Shown here: positions 41,149-48,340 of the stretch, piece after piece
Layout: every line of letters begins with the position of its first letter
How positions within the stretch are numbered: the stretch's first letter is position 1
Assembly: GCA_963790085.1 (NCBI GenBank)
Contig: CAWBNH010000005.1
Location: 1-64,000, forward strand
DNA: 64,000 nt
Direction: 5' to 3'
Source of the DNA: CAXMST01 sp963790085
GTDB lineage: Bacteria; Actinomycetota; Thermoleophilia; Solirubrobacterales; 70-9
Made by a program: the position numbers and the translations under genes
Notes under the pieces: generated by a model
What the model was told of the DNA's origin: nothing
The model's input: the letters and a program-made list of their open reading frames with translations, nothing else
The model's database searches: none

Positions 41149-42237
41149 ATGAGCATCCAGTTCGCGAAGAAGCTCGAGCAGCTGCCGCACTACGAGGGCG
41201 GCATGGACCTCGAGCTTGCCCGCCAGAGGTACGAGACCGAGGACGTGGTCAAGCTCGCCTCGAACGAGTCGCCGTGGGGACCCCATGGCGCGGTGGTCGA
41301 TGCGATCGCCGCGGCCGGCGCGGGCGCCAACCGCTATCCGGATCAGCACGCCGCACTGCTGCGCAGGCGGATCGCCGACCGCTACGACTTCGACCCGGCC
41401 GGGATCGCCGTCGCCAACGGCTCCTGCGAGATCCTGCTCGCCGCTGCGCTGGCGCTCTGCGAGCCCGGCGCCGAGATCGTCTACGGCTGGCCCGCCTTCT
41501 CGATGTACCCGCAGCTCGGGCCGCTCAGCGGCGCCCGCGAGATCCCGGTGCCGCTCGCCGGCTACGAGCACGATCTCGGCGCGATGGCGGCCGAGATCAC
41601 CGCCGCGACTCAGCTGGTCCTGATCTGCAACCCGAACAACCCGACCGGTACCTACATCCCGGCGGCGCGGATCGCCACGTTCCTCGAGCGCGTGCCGGCC
41701 CACGTGACCGTGATTCTCGACGAGGCATACATCGAGCTGCAGGTCAGCGACGACCCGTTCGCGACCGTCGATCTGCTCCGCAGGTTCTCGAACCTCGTGT
41801 TGCTCCGGACGTTTTCGAAGGTCTACGGGCTGGCCGGGCTGCGTTGCGGATACGCCCTCGGCTCGGCCAGGTTCCGCGGCGCCGTTGACGCCGTTCGGCA
41901 GCCGTTCAGCGTCAACCTGCTGGCGCAGGCGGCCGGCGCCGAGGCGATCATTCACCAGGACGACGTCGAGCGGCGGGTAGCGGCCACCGTCGCCGAGCGG
42001 ATCGGCATGGAGGAGGAGCTGCACTCGCTCGGACTGGCGACCGCCGAGACGCAGGCGAACTTCTCGTGGATCGACCTCGGCGACCGCGGCGAGGCCGAGT
42101 TGGTCGAGTCGCTCGGGCGCCGCGGCTTCATCGTTCGCGCCGGAACCCCCCTTGGCGGCCCGGGGCACATCCGCGTTACCTACGGCACCCCCTCCGAGAA
42201 CGAGCGCTTCCTGGAGACGCTTGCCGAGCTGCTCTAG
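41149..42237 (+). CDS. hisC: Histidinol-phosphate/aromatic aminotransferase
   Basis: A 362-residue class I/II PLP aminotransferase. Typical motifs: VKLASNESPWGPH, NRYPDQHAALLRRRIA, NPNNPTGTY, VILDEAYIEL, the PLP lysine in TFSKVYGLAGLRCGY (Lys224) and HIRVTYGTPSEN. By sequence it belongs to the HisC family, but its place between chorismate mutase and DAHP synthase suggests it transaminates prephenate or arylpyruvates for Phe/Tyr synthesis; both activities occur in this family. A GTG at 41146 directly before the ATG is another possible start. Confidence 0.88.
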   Translation: MSIQFAKKLEQLPHYEGGMDLELARQRYETEDVVKLASNESPWGPHGAVVDAIAAAGAGANRYPDQHAALLRRRIADRYDFDPAGIAVANGSCEILLAAALALCEPGAEIVYGWPAFSMYPQLGPLSGAREIPVPLAGYEHDLGAMAAEITAATQLVLICNPNNPTGTYIPAARIATFLERVPAHVTVILDEAYIELQVSDDPFATVDLLRRFSNLVLLRTFSKVYGLAGLRCGYALGSARFRGAVDAVRQPFSVNLLAQAAGAEAIIHQDDVERRVAATVAERIGMEEELHSLGLATAETQANFSWIDLGDRGEAELVESLGRRGFIVRAGTPLGGPGHIRVTYGTPSENERFLETLAELL

Positions 42238-42293
42238 CCGCGCTTCCCGCGCAGCTTTGCGCCCGGACCTGCGGCGTGGTAAAAAGGAACGCG

Positions 42294-42383
42294 ATGACCG
42301 GCATGCTCCCAAGCACCACGCGCGCCCTTCCGGCGCCGCCGCTGCATGCCCATGTCTATTCCTGGTTTACCCGATTTAGCTAG
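42294..42383 (+). CDS. Putative aromatic-amino-acid leader peptide upstream of aroF
   Basis: A 29-codon frame begins at ATG 42294 behind AAAGGA (42283-42288), a strong Shine-Dalgarno sequence 5 nt away. The peptide ends HAHVYSWFTRFS, placing Tyr (42357), Trp (42363) and two Phe (42366, 42375) within seven codons. Tyr is TAT and both Phe are TTT, codons that look scarce in the surrounding genes, where TAC and TTC dominate. The stop TAG (42381-42383) runs into the first arm of a 10-bp inverted repeat. The arrangement fits ribosome-mediated attenuation of the downstream DAHP synthase gene. It starts 56 nt after the aminotransferase stop. Confidence 0.75.
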   Translation: MTGMLPSTTRALPAPPLHAHVYSWFTRFS

Positions 42384-42450
42384 GCGTTCGGCCCTGGGCA
42401 CCGCCCCCAGCCGCCTCTCTCGAAGCACTGGATGAGACCCGCCGAACGCC
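42383..42450 (+). promoter_or_regulatory. Attenuator-like inverted repeat before aroF
   Basis: GGCGTTCGGC (42383-42392) and GCCGAACGCC (42441-42450) pair perfectly; the first arm starts at the last base of the leader stop codon. Between them CTGGG/CCCAG (42394-42398, 42406-42410) forms a small hairpin. CCTGGG (42393-42398) can instead pair with CCCAGG (42513-42518) next to the aroF ribosome-binding region, and GCGGC/GCCGC (42480-42496) forms a later hairpin. A ribosome at the stop codon would cover the first arm; one stalled on Phe, Trp or Tyr codons would leave more of it free. No T tract was seen, so control may act on translation or through Rho. Confidence 0.65.
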
Positions 42451-42538
42451 GCCCCAGCCGCCGACCCGCGTAGACACGAGCGGCAAGGCGCGCCGCCGGG
42501 CCAGACCGAGTTCCCAGGACTGAAAGGCAACTACGAAG

Positions 42539-43567
42539 ATGATGATCGTGATGAAACCCGAGGCAACCGAGGAGCAGATCGCAGCCGTCGCCGACCGCGT
42601 CCGCTCGACCGGCTGCTCCGCGCACGTCTCCACCGGTGAGGTGCTGACCGTGATTGGGGCGATCGGCAACCGTGACAGGGTCCAGGCGTTGGGCTTGGAG
42701 GGGGTCGCCGGCGTCGACCATCTGGTCCCGATCCTGAAGCCGTACAAGCTCGCCTCCTCGCAGTTCCGCAAGGGCGAGCGCTCCCTGTTCGAGGTCGACG
42801 GCGTCGAGGTCGGCGGCGGGCACCTCACCCTGATCGCCGGCCCGTGCACGGTCGAGGGCCGCGACCAGGTGCTGGAGGTCGCGCGCTGCGTGAGCGACGC
42901 CGGCGCCTCGATGCTGCGCGGTGGCGCCTACAAGCCCCGCACCTCGCCGTACTCGTTCCAGGGCCTCGGTCGCGAGGGCCTGCGGCTCCTTCAGGAGGCG
43001 AAGCGGCAGACCGGCCTGCCGGTCGTCACCGAGCTGCTCGACGTCCGCGACGTCGAGGACGTGGCCGAGGTCGCCGACGTGATCCAGGTCGGCGCCCGCA
43101 ACATGCAGAACTACAACCTGCTGACCGAGGTTGGCCGGAGCGACTGCGCCGTGCTCCTCAAGCGAGGCCTGGCGGCGACCCTGGAGGAGCTGCTGATGTC
43201 AGCGGAGTACGTGCTCAAGGAGGGCAACGAGCGGGTGATCCTCTGCGAGCGCGGGATCAGGACCTACGAGCGCTCCTACCGGTTCACGCTCGACCTGCTG
43301 GCGATCCCGGCGCTGCGGGAGATGACGCACCTGCCGGTCGTGGTCGACCCGAGCCACGCGGCCGGCCGGCGCGACTGGGTGGGGCCGATGTCGATGGCCG
43401 CAGTCGCGGCCGGCGCCGACGGGATCATCGTCGAGGTGCACAACGAGCCCGATGCCGCGATCTGCGACGGGCCGCAGGCGCTGGCCACCGAGGGGTTCGC
43501 GGACTACGTTCAGCAGCTCGGCGCGGTTTCCGCCGTCGCCGGCAGGGAGACGGCCGCCGCCGTCTGA
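42539..43567 (+). CDS. aroF: 3-deoxy-7-phosphoheptulonate (DAHP) synthase, type I-beta with regulatory domain
   Basis: A 342-residue enzyme for the first step of the shikimate pathway (PEP + erythrose-4-phosphate). Residues 1-70 form a ferredoxin-like regulatory domain (MIVMKPEATEEQIAAV) of the kind that mediates feedback inhibition in Thermotoga-type enzymes. The barrel carries IAGPCTVEG, GGAYKPRTSPYSFQG, VTELLDVRDVE, QVGARNMQNY, LLKRGL and VVDPSHAAGRRDWV. ATG 42539 or 42542 starts the protein. An aromatic leader peptide precedes it, so both enzyme activity and expression seem tuned to aromatic amino acids. Confidence 0.96.
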   Translation: MMIVMKPEATEEQIAAVADRVRSTGCSAHVSTGEVLTVIGAIGNRDRVQALGLEGVAGVDHLVPILKPYKLASSQFRKGERSLFEVDGVEVGGGHLTLIAGPCTVEGRDQVLEVARCVSDAGASMLRGGAYKPRTSPYSFQGLGREGLRLLQEAKRQTGLPVVTELLDVRDVEDVAEVADVIQVGARNMQNYNLLTEVGRSDCAVLLKRGLAATLEELLMSAEYVLKEGNERVILCERGIRTYERSYRFTLDLLAIPALREMTHLPVVVDPSHAAGRRDWVGPMSMAAVAAGADGIIVEVHNEPDAAICDGPQALATEGFADYVQQLGAVSAVAGRETAAAV

Positions 43568-43592
43568 GCCACGGCGGATCGGCTGCACCGCG

Positions 43593-44684
43593 ATGAAGCT
43601 GGCCGTGCTCGGCGTCGGGCTGATCGGTGGCTCGATCGGGCTCGCGGCAAAGCGGCGGCTCGAGACCGAGGTCGTCGGCTTCGACCCCGACCGCGAGACC
43701 GCCGACAGGGCGCTGGACCTCGGCGCCGTCGACGTCGTCGCCGACTCCGTGGCGGCGGCCGTGGCGAATGCCGATCTCGCCTTCTGCGCGGCGCCGGTCT
43801 ACTCGCTGCCCGCGCTCGTAGCCGAGGTGCTCGAGCACAGCGGCGAGGGTACCGGGGTCAGCGATGTCGGCTCGACGAAGGCCGGGCTGGCCGAGGCGGT
43901 GGCCGGGCTTCGCGGGGGTGCGCGCTTCATCGGCGGCCATCCGCTCGCCGGTGCGGAGACCGCGGGGGTCGAGAACTCCCGCGCCGACCTGTTCGAGGGC
44001 GCCCGCTGGTTCCTGACGCCGACCGACACATCGGAGGGCGTCGTATTCGACCGCCTTCACAACTTCGTCGCCGACATCGGGGCGCGGCCGTTGGCGATCG
44101 ATCCGGTCGATCACGACCGTGCGATGGCGACGATCAGTCACCTGCCACACGTGCTGGCCAACGTGCTCGCCTCCCGCGCGGCGCAGACCCTGACGGGCGA
44201 CGACCGGCGCGCCGAGGTGGGTCGCAGCTTCCGGGACACGACCCGGGTCGCCGGCGCCAACCCGTCGATCTGGGGCGACATCTTCGCCTCCAACGCCGAC
44301 GTGGTCGCGGACGAGGTCGACGCGGTGATCGAGAGGCTCGGCGAGGCCTCCCGCCTGCTGCGCGAGGGCGATGCCGACCGGCTCTCGGCCTGGCAGGCGT
44401 CGGCGGCCGAGGACCGCGAGGCGCTGCTCGACTCCGGTCACCCGGGCGGCAGGCTGTTCGAGCTGCGGCTCGCGGTCGAGAACCGCCCCGGCGTGGTCGC
44501 CGAGCTCGCCCTCGCCCTGGGCCGCGCCGGCGTCAACATCGAGGACCTGAGCCTCGCCCCCGCCTCCGATCACCGCACGGGGGCGATCTCGATCTGGGTC
44601 GCCGGCGCTGAGGAGGCGGAGCGCGCGACCGCGATCGTCAGCGATCTCGGTCACGGCGTCAGTGCCGTCTCCGGCGGCTCCTGA
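43593..44684 (+). CDS. tyrA: Prephenate dehydrogenase with C-terminal ACT domain
   Basis: A 363-residue NAD-dependent enzyme. The Rossmann loop VLGVGLIGGSIGLAA opens it; GVSDVGSTKAGL, GGHPLAGAETAGVENSRADLFEGA and the substrate-binding ISHLPHVLANVL follow. Residues about 288-363 form an ACT domain (FELRLAVENRPGVVAELALAL) that probably binds Tyr. It converts prephenate to 4-hydroxyphenylpyruvate. ATG 43593 lies 25 nt after aroF; the stop overlaps the aroA ATG (TGATG). Confidence 0.94.
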   Translation: MKLAVLGVGLIGGSIGLAAKRRLETEVVGFDPDRETADRALDLGAVDVVADSVAAAVANADLAFCAAPVYSLPALVAEVLEHSGEGTGVSDVGSTKAGLAEAVAGLRGGARFIGGHPLAGAETAGVENSRADLFEGARWFLTPTDTSEGVVFDRLHNFVADIGARPLAIDPVDHDRAMATISHLPHVLANVLASRAAQTLTGDDRRAEVGRSFRDTTRVAGANPSIWGDIFASNADVVADEVDAVIERLGEASRLLREGDADRLSAWQASAAEDREALLDSGHPGGRLFELRLAVENRPGVVAELALALGRAGVNIEDLSLAPASDHRTGAISIWVAGAEEAERATAIVSDLGHGVSAVSGGS

Positions 44685-46009
44685 TGGCGAGGCGTCGCTT
44701 CGCTCCCGCCTCGGCGCTGGCCGGCGCGGTCGTCGCCCCCGCCGACAAGTCGATCTCGCACCGGGCCGCGTTGATCGCCGCGATGGGCGACGGAGCCTGC
44801 CGGATATCGCGCTATCTGGATGCGGCCGACACACGCAGCACGCTGGGTGCGATCGAGTCGCTTGGCGCTGCGGTTCGCGTCGACGGCGACCCCGGTGGCT
44901 CGCTGTCGGTCGAGATCGAGGGGGTCGGCCTGCGCGGGCCGCGGGCCTCGGCGCCGATCGACGTCGGCAACGCCGGAACGCTGATCCGGCTGATCACCGG
45001 CTGGCTCGCGGGACAGGAGGGGCGCAGCTTCGAGCTCGACGGCGACGACTCGATCCGCGCCCGCCCGATGGGGCGGATCGCTGACCCGCTGACCGAGATG
45101 GGAGCCCGGATCGCAACCCGCGATGGATCGGCGCCGCTGAGGGTCGAGGGCGCCGCGCTCGCGGGGATCGACCACACGCTCGCCGTTGCCTCCGCCCAGG
45201 TCAAGTCGTGCCTGCTGTTCGCCGGCCTGCTCGCCGAGGGGTCGACGACCGTCCGCGAGCCGCAGCCGACCCGTGACCACACCGAGCGGATGCTCGCCGC
45301 TGCGGGGGCGAGCATCGACAGCGTGCCGCGGACGGCGCTGCCGACCGGGCCGTCGCCGGCGGCGGTCACGGTCGAGCCGGCGGAGCGACTTGCGCTGCCA
45401 GATCTGACGGTCCCGGGCGATCTCTCATCGGCCGCGTTCCAGATCGCCGCGGGCCTGCTCGTCCCCGGTAGTGCCGTCCGCGTCGAGGGCGTCGGCCTCA
45501 ACCCCACCCGGGTCGGGCTGCTCGGCGTCCTCAACCGGATGGGCGCGCGGATCGAGGTCGAGGAGACGGGCTGGCAGGCCGGCGAGCCGGTCGGGTCGAT
45601 CACGGCCCGCCACGGCGAGCTGCGGGCGACCCGGGTGAGCGGCTCCGAGGTGCCGCTGGCGATCGACGAGCTGCCACTGGTCGCCCTGCTCGGCTGCTTC
45701 GCCGAGGGCGAGACGACCGTCGCCGACGCCCAGGAGCTGCGCCACAAGGAATCGGATCGGATCGCGACCGTCGTCGAGGGGCTCGGGGCTGTCGGGGCGG
45801 AGATCGAGGCGACCGACGACGGCTTCGTCGTCAGCGGCACCGGGTCCCTCGTCGGTGGCACGATCGAGTCGGCGGGCGATCACCGGATCGCGATGCTCGG
45901 CGCGGTTGCGGGCCTCGCCTCGGATCGGGGGGTCGATGTCGACGGCATCGAGGCCGCCGAGGTCAGCTATCCGGGTTTCGAGTCCGACCTCGCGGCGCTC
46001 GGGGCGTGA
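44684..46009 (+). CDS. aroA: 3-phosphoshikimate 1-carboxyvinyltransferase (EPSP synthase)
   Basis: A 441-residue enzyme transferring enolpyruvyl from PEP to shikimate-3-phosphate. N-terminal VAPADKSISHRAALIAAMGDG and NAGTLIRLITGWLAGQ, and C-terminal ELRHKESDRIA and SAGDHRIAMLGAVAGLAS, are the standard substrate-binding motifs. DVGNAGTLIRLITG resembles the class II, glyphosate-tolerant variant more than the LGNAGTAMR of class I. It ends the aromatic block and is convergent with a cupin gene 2 nt away. Confidence 0.96.
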   Translation: MARRRFAPASALAGAVVAPADKSISHRAALIAAMGDGACRISRYLDAADTRSTLGAIESLGAAVRVDGDPGGSLSVEIEGVGLRGPRASAPIDVGNAGTLIRLITGWLAGQEGRSFELDGDDSIRARPMGRIADPLTEMGARIATRDGSAPLRVEGAALAGIDHTLAVASAQVKSCLLFAGLLAEGSTTVREPQPTRDHTERMLAAAGASIDSVPRTALPTGPSPAAVTVEPAERLALPDLTVPGDLSSAAFQIAAGLLVPGSAVRVEGVGLNPTRVGLLGVLNRMGARIEVEETGWQAGEPVGSITARHGELRATRVSGSEVPLAIDELPLVALLGCFAEGETTVADAQELRHKESDRIATVVEGLGAVGAEIEATDDGFVVSGTGSLVGGTIESAGDHRIAMLGAVAGLASDRGVDVDGIEAAEVSYPGFESDLAALGA

Positions 46010-46011
46010 GC

Positions 46012-46341
46012 TCAGTCCGGGCTGCTCGGGTGGCCCTTGCCGGGCCAGGGTGAGAGCATCAGCAGGAGGCGGCTGTCCTCGGTCGCAGAGATCTCGTGCC
46101 GCTCGTTCGGCCCGAACTCGACCAGCAGGCCGACCCCCCCTGAGGCCCACTCCCCGTCCGGCTCGGTGACCTCGACATGGCCTTTGACGACGACCAGCCA
46201 GGCCCGCTCATGGACCTGATGCTCGCCGAGCTTGTCGCCGGCCGGGAGCTCGATCGCGATCGCCCTGGCCTCGTCGGTCGAGACCAGCACCTCCGGGGCC
46301 TGAGGAGGAACATCGATCTCGTTCAGGGACCAGCTGCGCAC
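46012..46341 (-). CDS. Small cupin-domain protein
   Basis: A 109-residue single-domain cupin. The two cupin motifs are degenerate: GDKLGEHQVHERAWLVVVKGHVEV (His-x-Glu-Arg) and LVEFGPNERHEISATEDSRLLL. It may bind a metal through His/Glu, but the substrate is unknown. GTG 46341 has TACCCT 7 nt upstream, and the promoter region is shared with cmk. It could be a sensor or a small isomerase/dioxygenase. Confidence 0.82.
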   Translation of the reverse strand: MRSWSLNEIDVPPQAPEVLVSTDEARAIAIELPAGDKLGEHQVHERAWLVVVKGHVEVTEPDGEWASGGVGLLVEFGPNERHEISATEDSRLLLMLSPWPGKGHPSSPD

Positions 46342-46348
46342 GTCGCCA

Positions 46349-46377
46349 AGGGTAGACCAGATCGGGCCGGGTACCCT
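46349..46377. promoter_or_regulatory. Overlapping divergent promoters of the cupin gene and cmk
   Basis: Only 45 bp separate the two start codons. TACCCT on the minus strand (46349-46354) ends 7 nt before GTG 46341, and TACCCT on the plus strand (46372-46377) ends 9 nt before ATG 46387. The two polymerases would have to use the same DNA for their upstream contacts, so transcription should be mutually exclusive. Confidence 0.5.
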
Positions 46378-46386
46378 GACGCCGCC

Positions 46387-47025
46387 ATGGTGATCGCTAT
46401 CGACGGCCCCGCGGGTGCCGGCAAGTCAACCGTTGCCCGCGCGCTTGCCGAGCGCCTCGGCTTCACCTACCTCGACTCCGGCGCGATGTACCGCTGCGTG
46501 GCGCTCGCAGCGCTACGCGCCGGCGCGGATCCCGCGAGCCCCACCGAGGTCGAGCCGCTCGCCCGCAGCCTCGACCTCGAGCTGCGCGGCGGCGCCGCCC
46601 TGATCGCGGGAGAGGACGTCAGCGCCGCGATTCGCGAGCCCGCAGTCAGCGTCGCGGCTTCGCAGGTCTCCGTCCATCCGGGGGTGCGGGCGGCGATGGT
46701 CGAGCGGCAGCGCCGGCTCGTCGCCGACGGCGGATGGGTCGCCGAGGGCCGTGACATCGGCACGGTGGTCTGCCCCGAGGCGCCGCTGAAGGTCTTCCTG
46801 ACCGCGTCCGAGGGCGAGCGCGCCCGCCGGCGCGCCGCCGAGACGGGTCGCGATTCCGGCGAGGTGCTGGCTGAGCAGCGAGATCGCGACGGTCGCGACC
46901 GGGGTCGCGAGCATGGCGCCCTTCGGGCGGCGGCCGACGCGGTCGAGGTCGACACCACCGGGCTCGGCATCGAGGCCGTGGTCGATCGGATCGCCGCCCT
47001 CGCCGGGGAGCGGGGGCTGGCGTGA
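46387..47025 (+). CDS. cmk: Cytidylate kinase
   Basis: A 212-residue (d)CMP kinase: P-loop IAIDGPAGAGKSTVARALAERLG, LDSGAMYRCVALAAL, VAEGRDIGTVVCPEA and the lid ERARRRAAETGRD with its arginines. It is shorter in the CMP-binding insert than the E. coli enzyme. ATG 46387 is fixed by the conserved start. It overlaps der by four bases (GTGA), the usual cmk-der pair of actinobacteria. Confidence 0.95.
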   Translation: MVIAIDGPAGAGKSTVARALAERLGFTYLDSGAMYRCVALAALRAGADPASPTEVEPLARSLDLELRGGAALIAGEDVSAAIREPAVSVAASQVSVHPGVRAAMVERQRRLVADGGWVAEGRDIGTVVCPEAPLKVFLTASEGERARRRAAETGRDSGEVLAEQRDRDGRDRGREHGALRAAADAVEVDTTGLGIEAVVDRIAALAGERGLA

Positions 47026-48332
47026 AGGTCGCCGTCGTCGGCTACCCGAACGCCGGCAAGAGCACCCTGGTCAATCGCCTCGCCGGTCGGCGAGAGGCGG
47101 TGACGCACGAGGAGCCGGGAGTGACGCGCGACCGCAGGGAGATCGACTGCGAGTGGAACGGCCGGCGGATCACGCTGATCGATACAGGGGGGGTCGACCT
47201 CGCGGCCGGGGACTCGCTCTCGAGGGCGGTGCAGGACCAGGCCCGCGAGGCGATCTCCGACGCGGACCTGATCCTGCACGTGGTCGACGCCCGGGCCGGC
47301 CTCGGGCCGGGCGACGCGGAGGTGGCGGCTCTGCTGCGCGCGGCCGATCGCCCGGTGCTCGTCGTCGCGAACAAGGTCGACCGCCCCGGCGCCGATCATC
47401 TGCTCGCTGAGCTCTACGGACTTGGACTCGGGGAGCCGATCGCGGTCAGCGCCACGCATGGGCTCGGCACCGGCGATCTGCTCGACCGGATCGTCGAGCT
47501 GGGCCCGCGGGGCGGTGGGGCCGAGGACGAGGACGAGCGACCCCGCGTCGCGATCCTCGGCCGTCCGAACGTCGGCAAGTCCTCACTGCTCAACGCCCTG
47601 CTCGGCTCACAGCGGACGATCGTCAGCGACGTCGCCGGCACGACCCGGGACCCGATCGACACCGAGATCATCGTCGACGGCCGCGCCGTGGTCCTGATCG
47701 ACACCGCGGGGATCCGCCGCCGGTCGAAGCTCGCCGGCAGCGTCGAGTACTACTCCCAGATCCGGGCCGAGCGGGCGGCGTCGAGGGCCGACGTCGCGAT
47801 CCTCGTCTGCGACGCGTGCGAGGGGGTCACCTCCGAGGACCTGCGGATCGGCGAGCTCGCGATGAAGAGCGGCTGCGCGACCCTGGTTGCGCTCAACAAG
47901 TGGGACATCGCCGATCTCGATCTTGATGACGCCAAGGCCCGACTCGAGCAGCGGCTGAGGCTGCGTCCGCCGGTGATCACCTGCTCCGCCAAGCGTGGCC
48001 GCAACCTCCAGAAGCTGCTGCCGAAGGCGCTCGAGCTTGCCGATCGACGCGCGGCGCGGCTCCGGACCCCGGAGTTGAACCGCCTTCTCGGCGACGCGGT
48101 CGATCGCAACCCGCCTCCGTCGCGGCATGGGCGGCGGCTTCGGACCTACTACATCGCCCAGGTCGGCGCGGCTCCGCCGCGCTTCGCGGTCCAGGTCAAC
48201 GATCGCAAGCTGATCAGCCGCGACTGGGCCTACTACCTCGAGAACTGCCTGAGAGAGGCGTACGAGCTCGAGGGCGTGCCGCTGGTGATCGATTTCGTGC
48301 CGAAGCGGCAGCGGCGCTCGAGCTCGGTATAA
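47022..48332 (+). CDS. der: Ribosome-assembly GTPase Der (EngA)
   Basis: A 436-residue protein with two consecutive GTPase domains: the first with GYPNAGKSTLVNRL and DTGGVDL, the second with GRPNVGKSSLLNALL, DTAGIRRRSKL and NKWDIAD. A KH-like C-terminal domain (LRTYYIAQVGAAPPRFAVQVND) follows. It works in late assembly of the 50S subunit. The start GTG overlaps cmk. Length and domain order are normal. Confidence 0.97.
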   Translation: MKVAVVGYPNAGKSTLVNRLAGRREAVTHEEPGVTRDRREIDCEWNGRRITLIDTGGVDLAAGDSLSRAVQDQAREAISDADLILHVVDARAGLGPGDAEVAALLRAADRPVLVVANKVDRPGADHLLAELYGLGLGEPIAVSATHGLGTGDLLDRIVELGPRGGGAEDEDERPRVAILGRPNVGKSSLLNALLGSQRTIVSDVAGTTRDPIDTEIIVDGRAVVLIDTAGIRRRSKLAGSVEYYSQIRAERAASRADVAILVCDACEGVTSEDLRIGELAMKSGCATLVALNKWDIADLDLDDAKARLEQRLRLRPPVITCSAKRGRNLQKLLPKALELADRRAARLRTPELNRLLGDAVDRNPPPSRHGRRLRTYYIAQVGAAPPRFAVQVNDRKLISRDWAYYLENCLREAYELEGVPLVIDFVPKRQRRSSSV

Positions 48333-48340
48333 GGCTGGCT

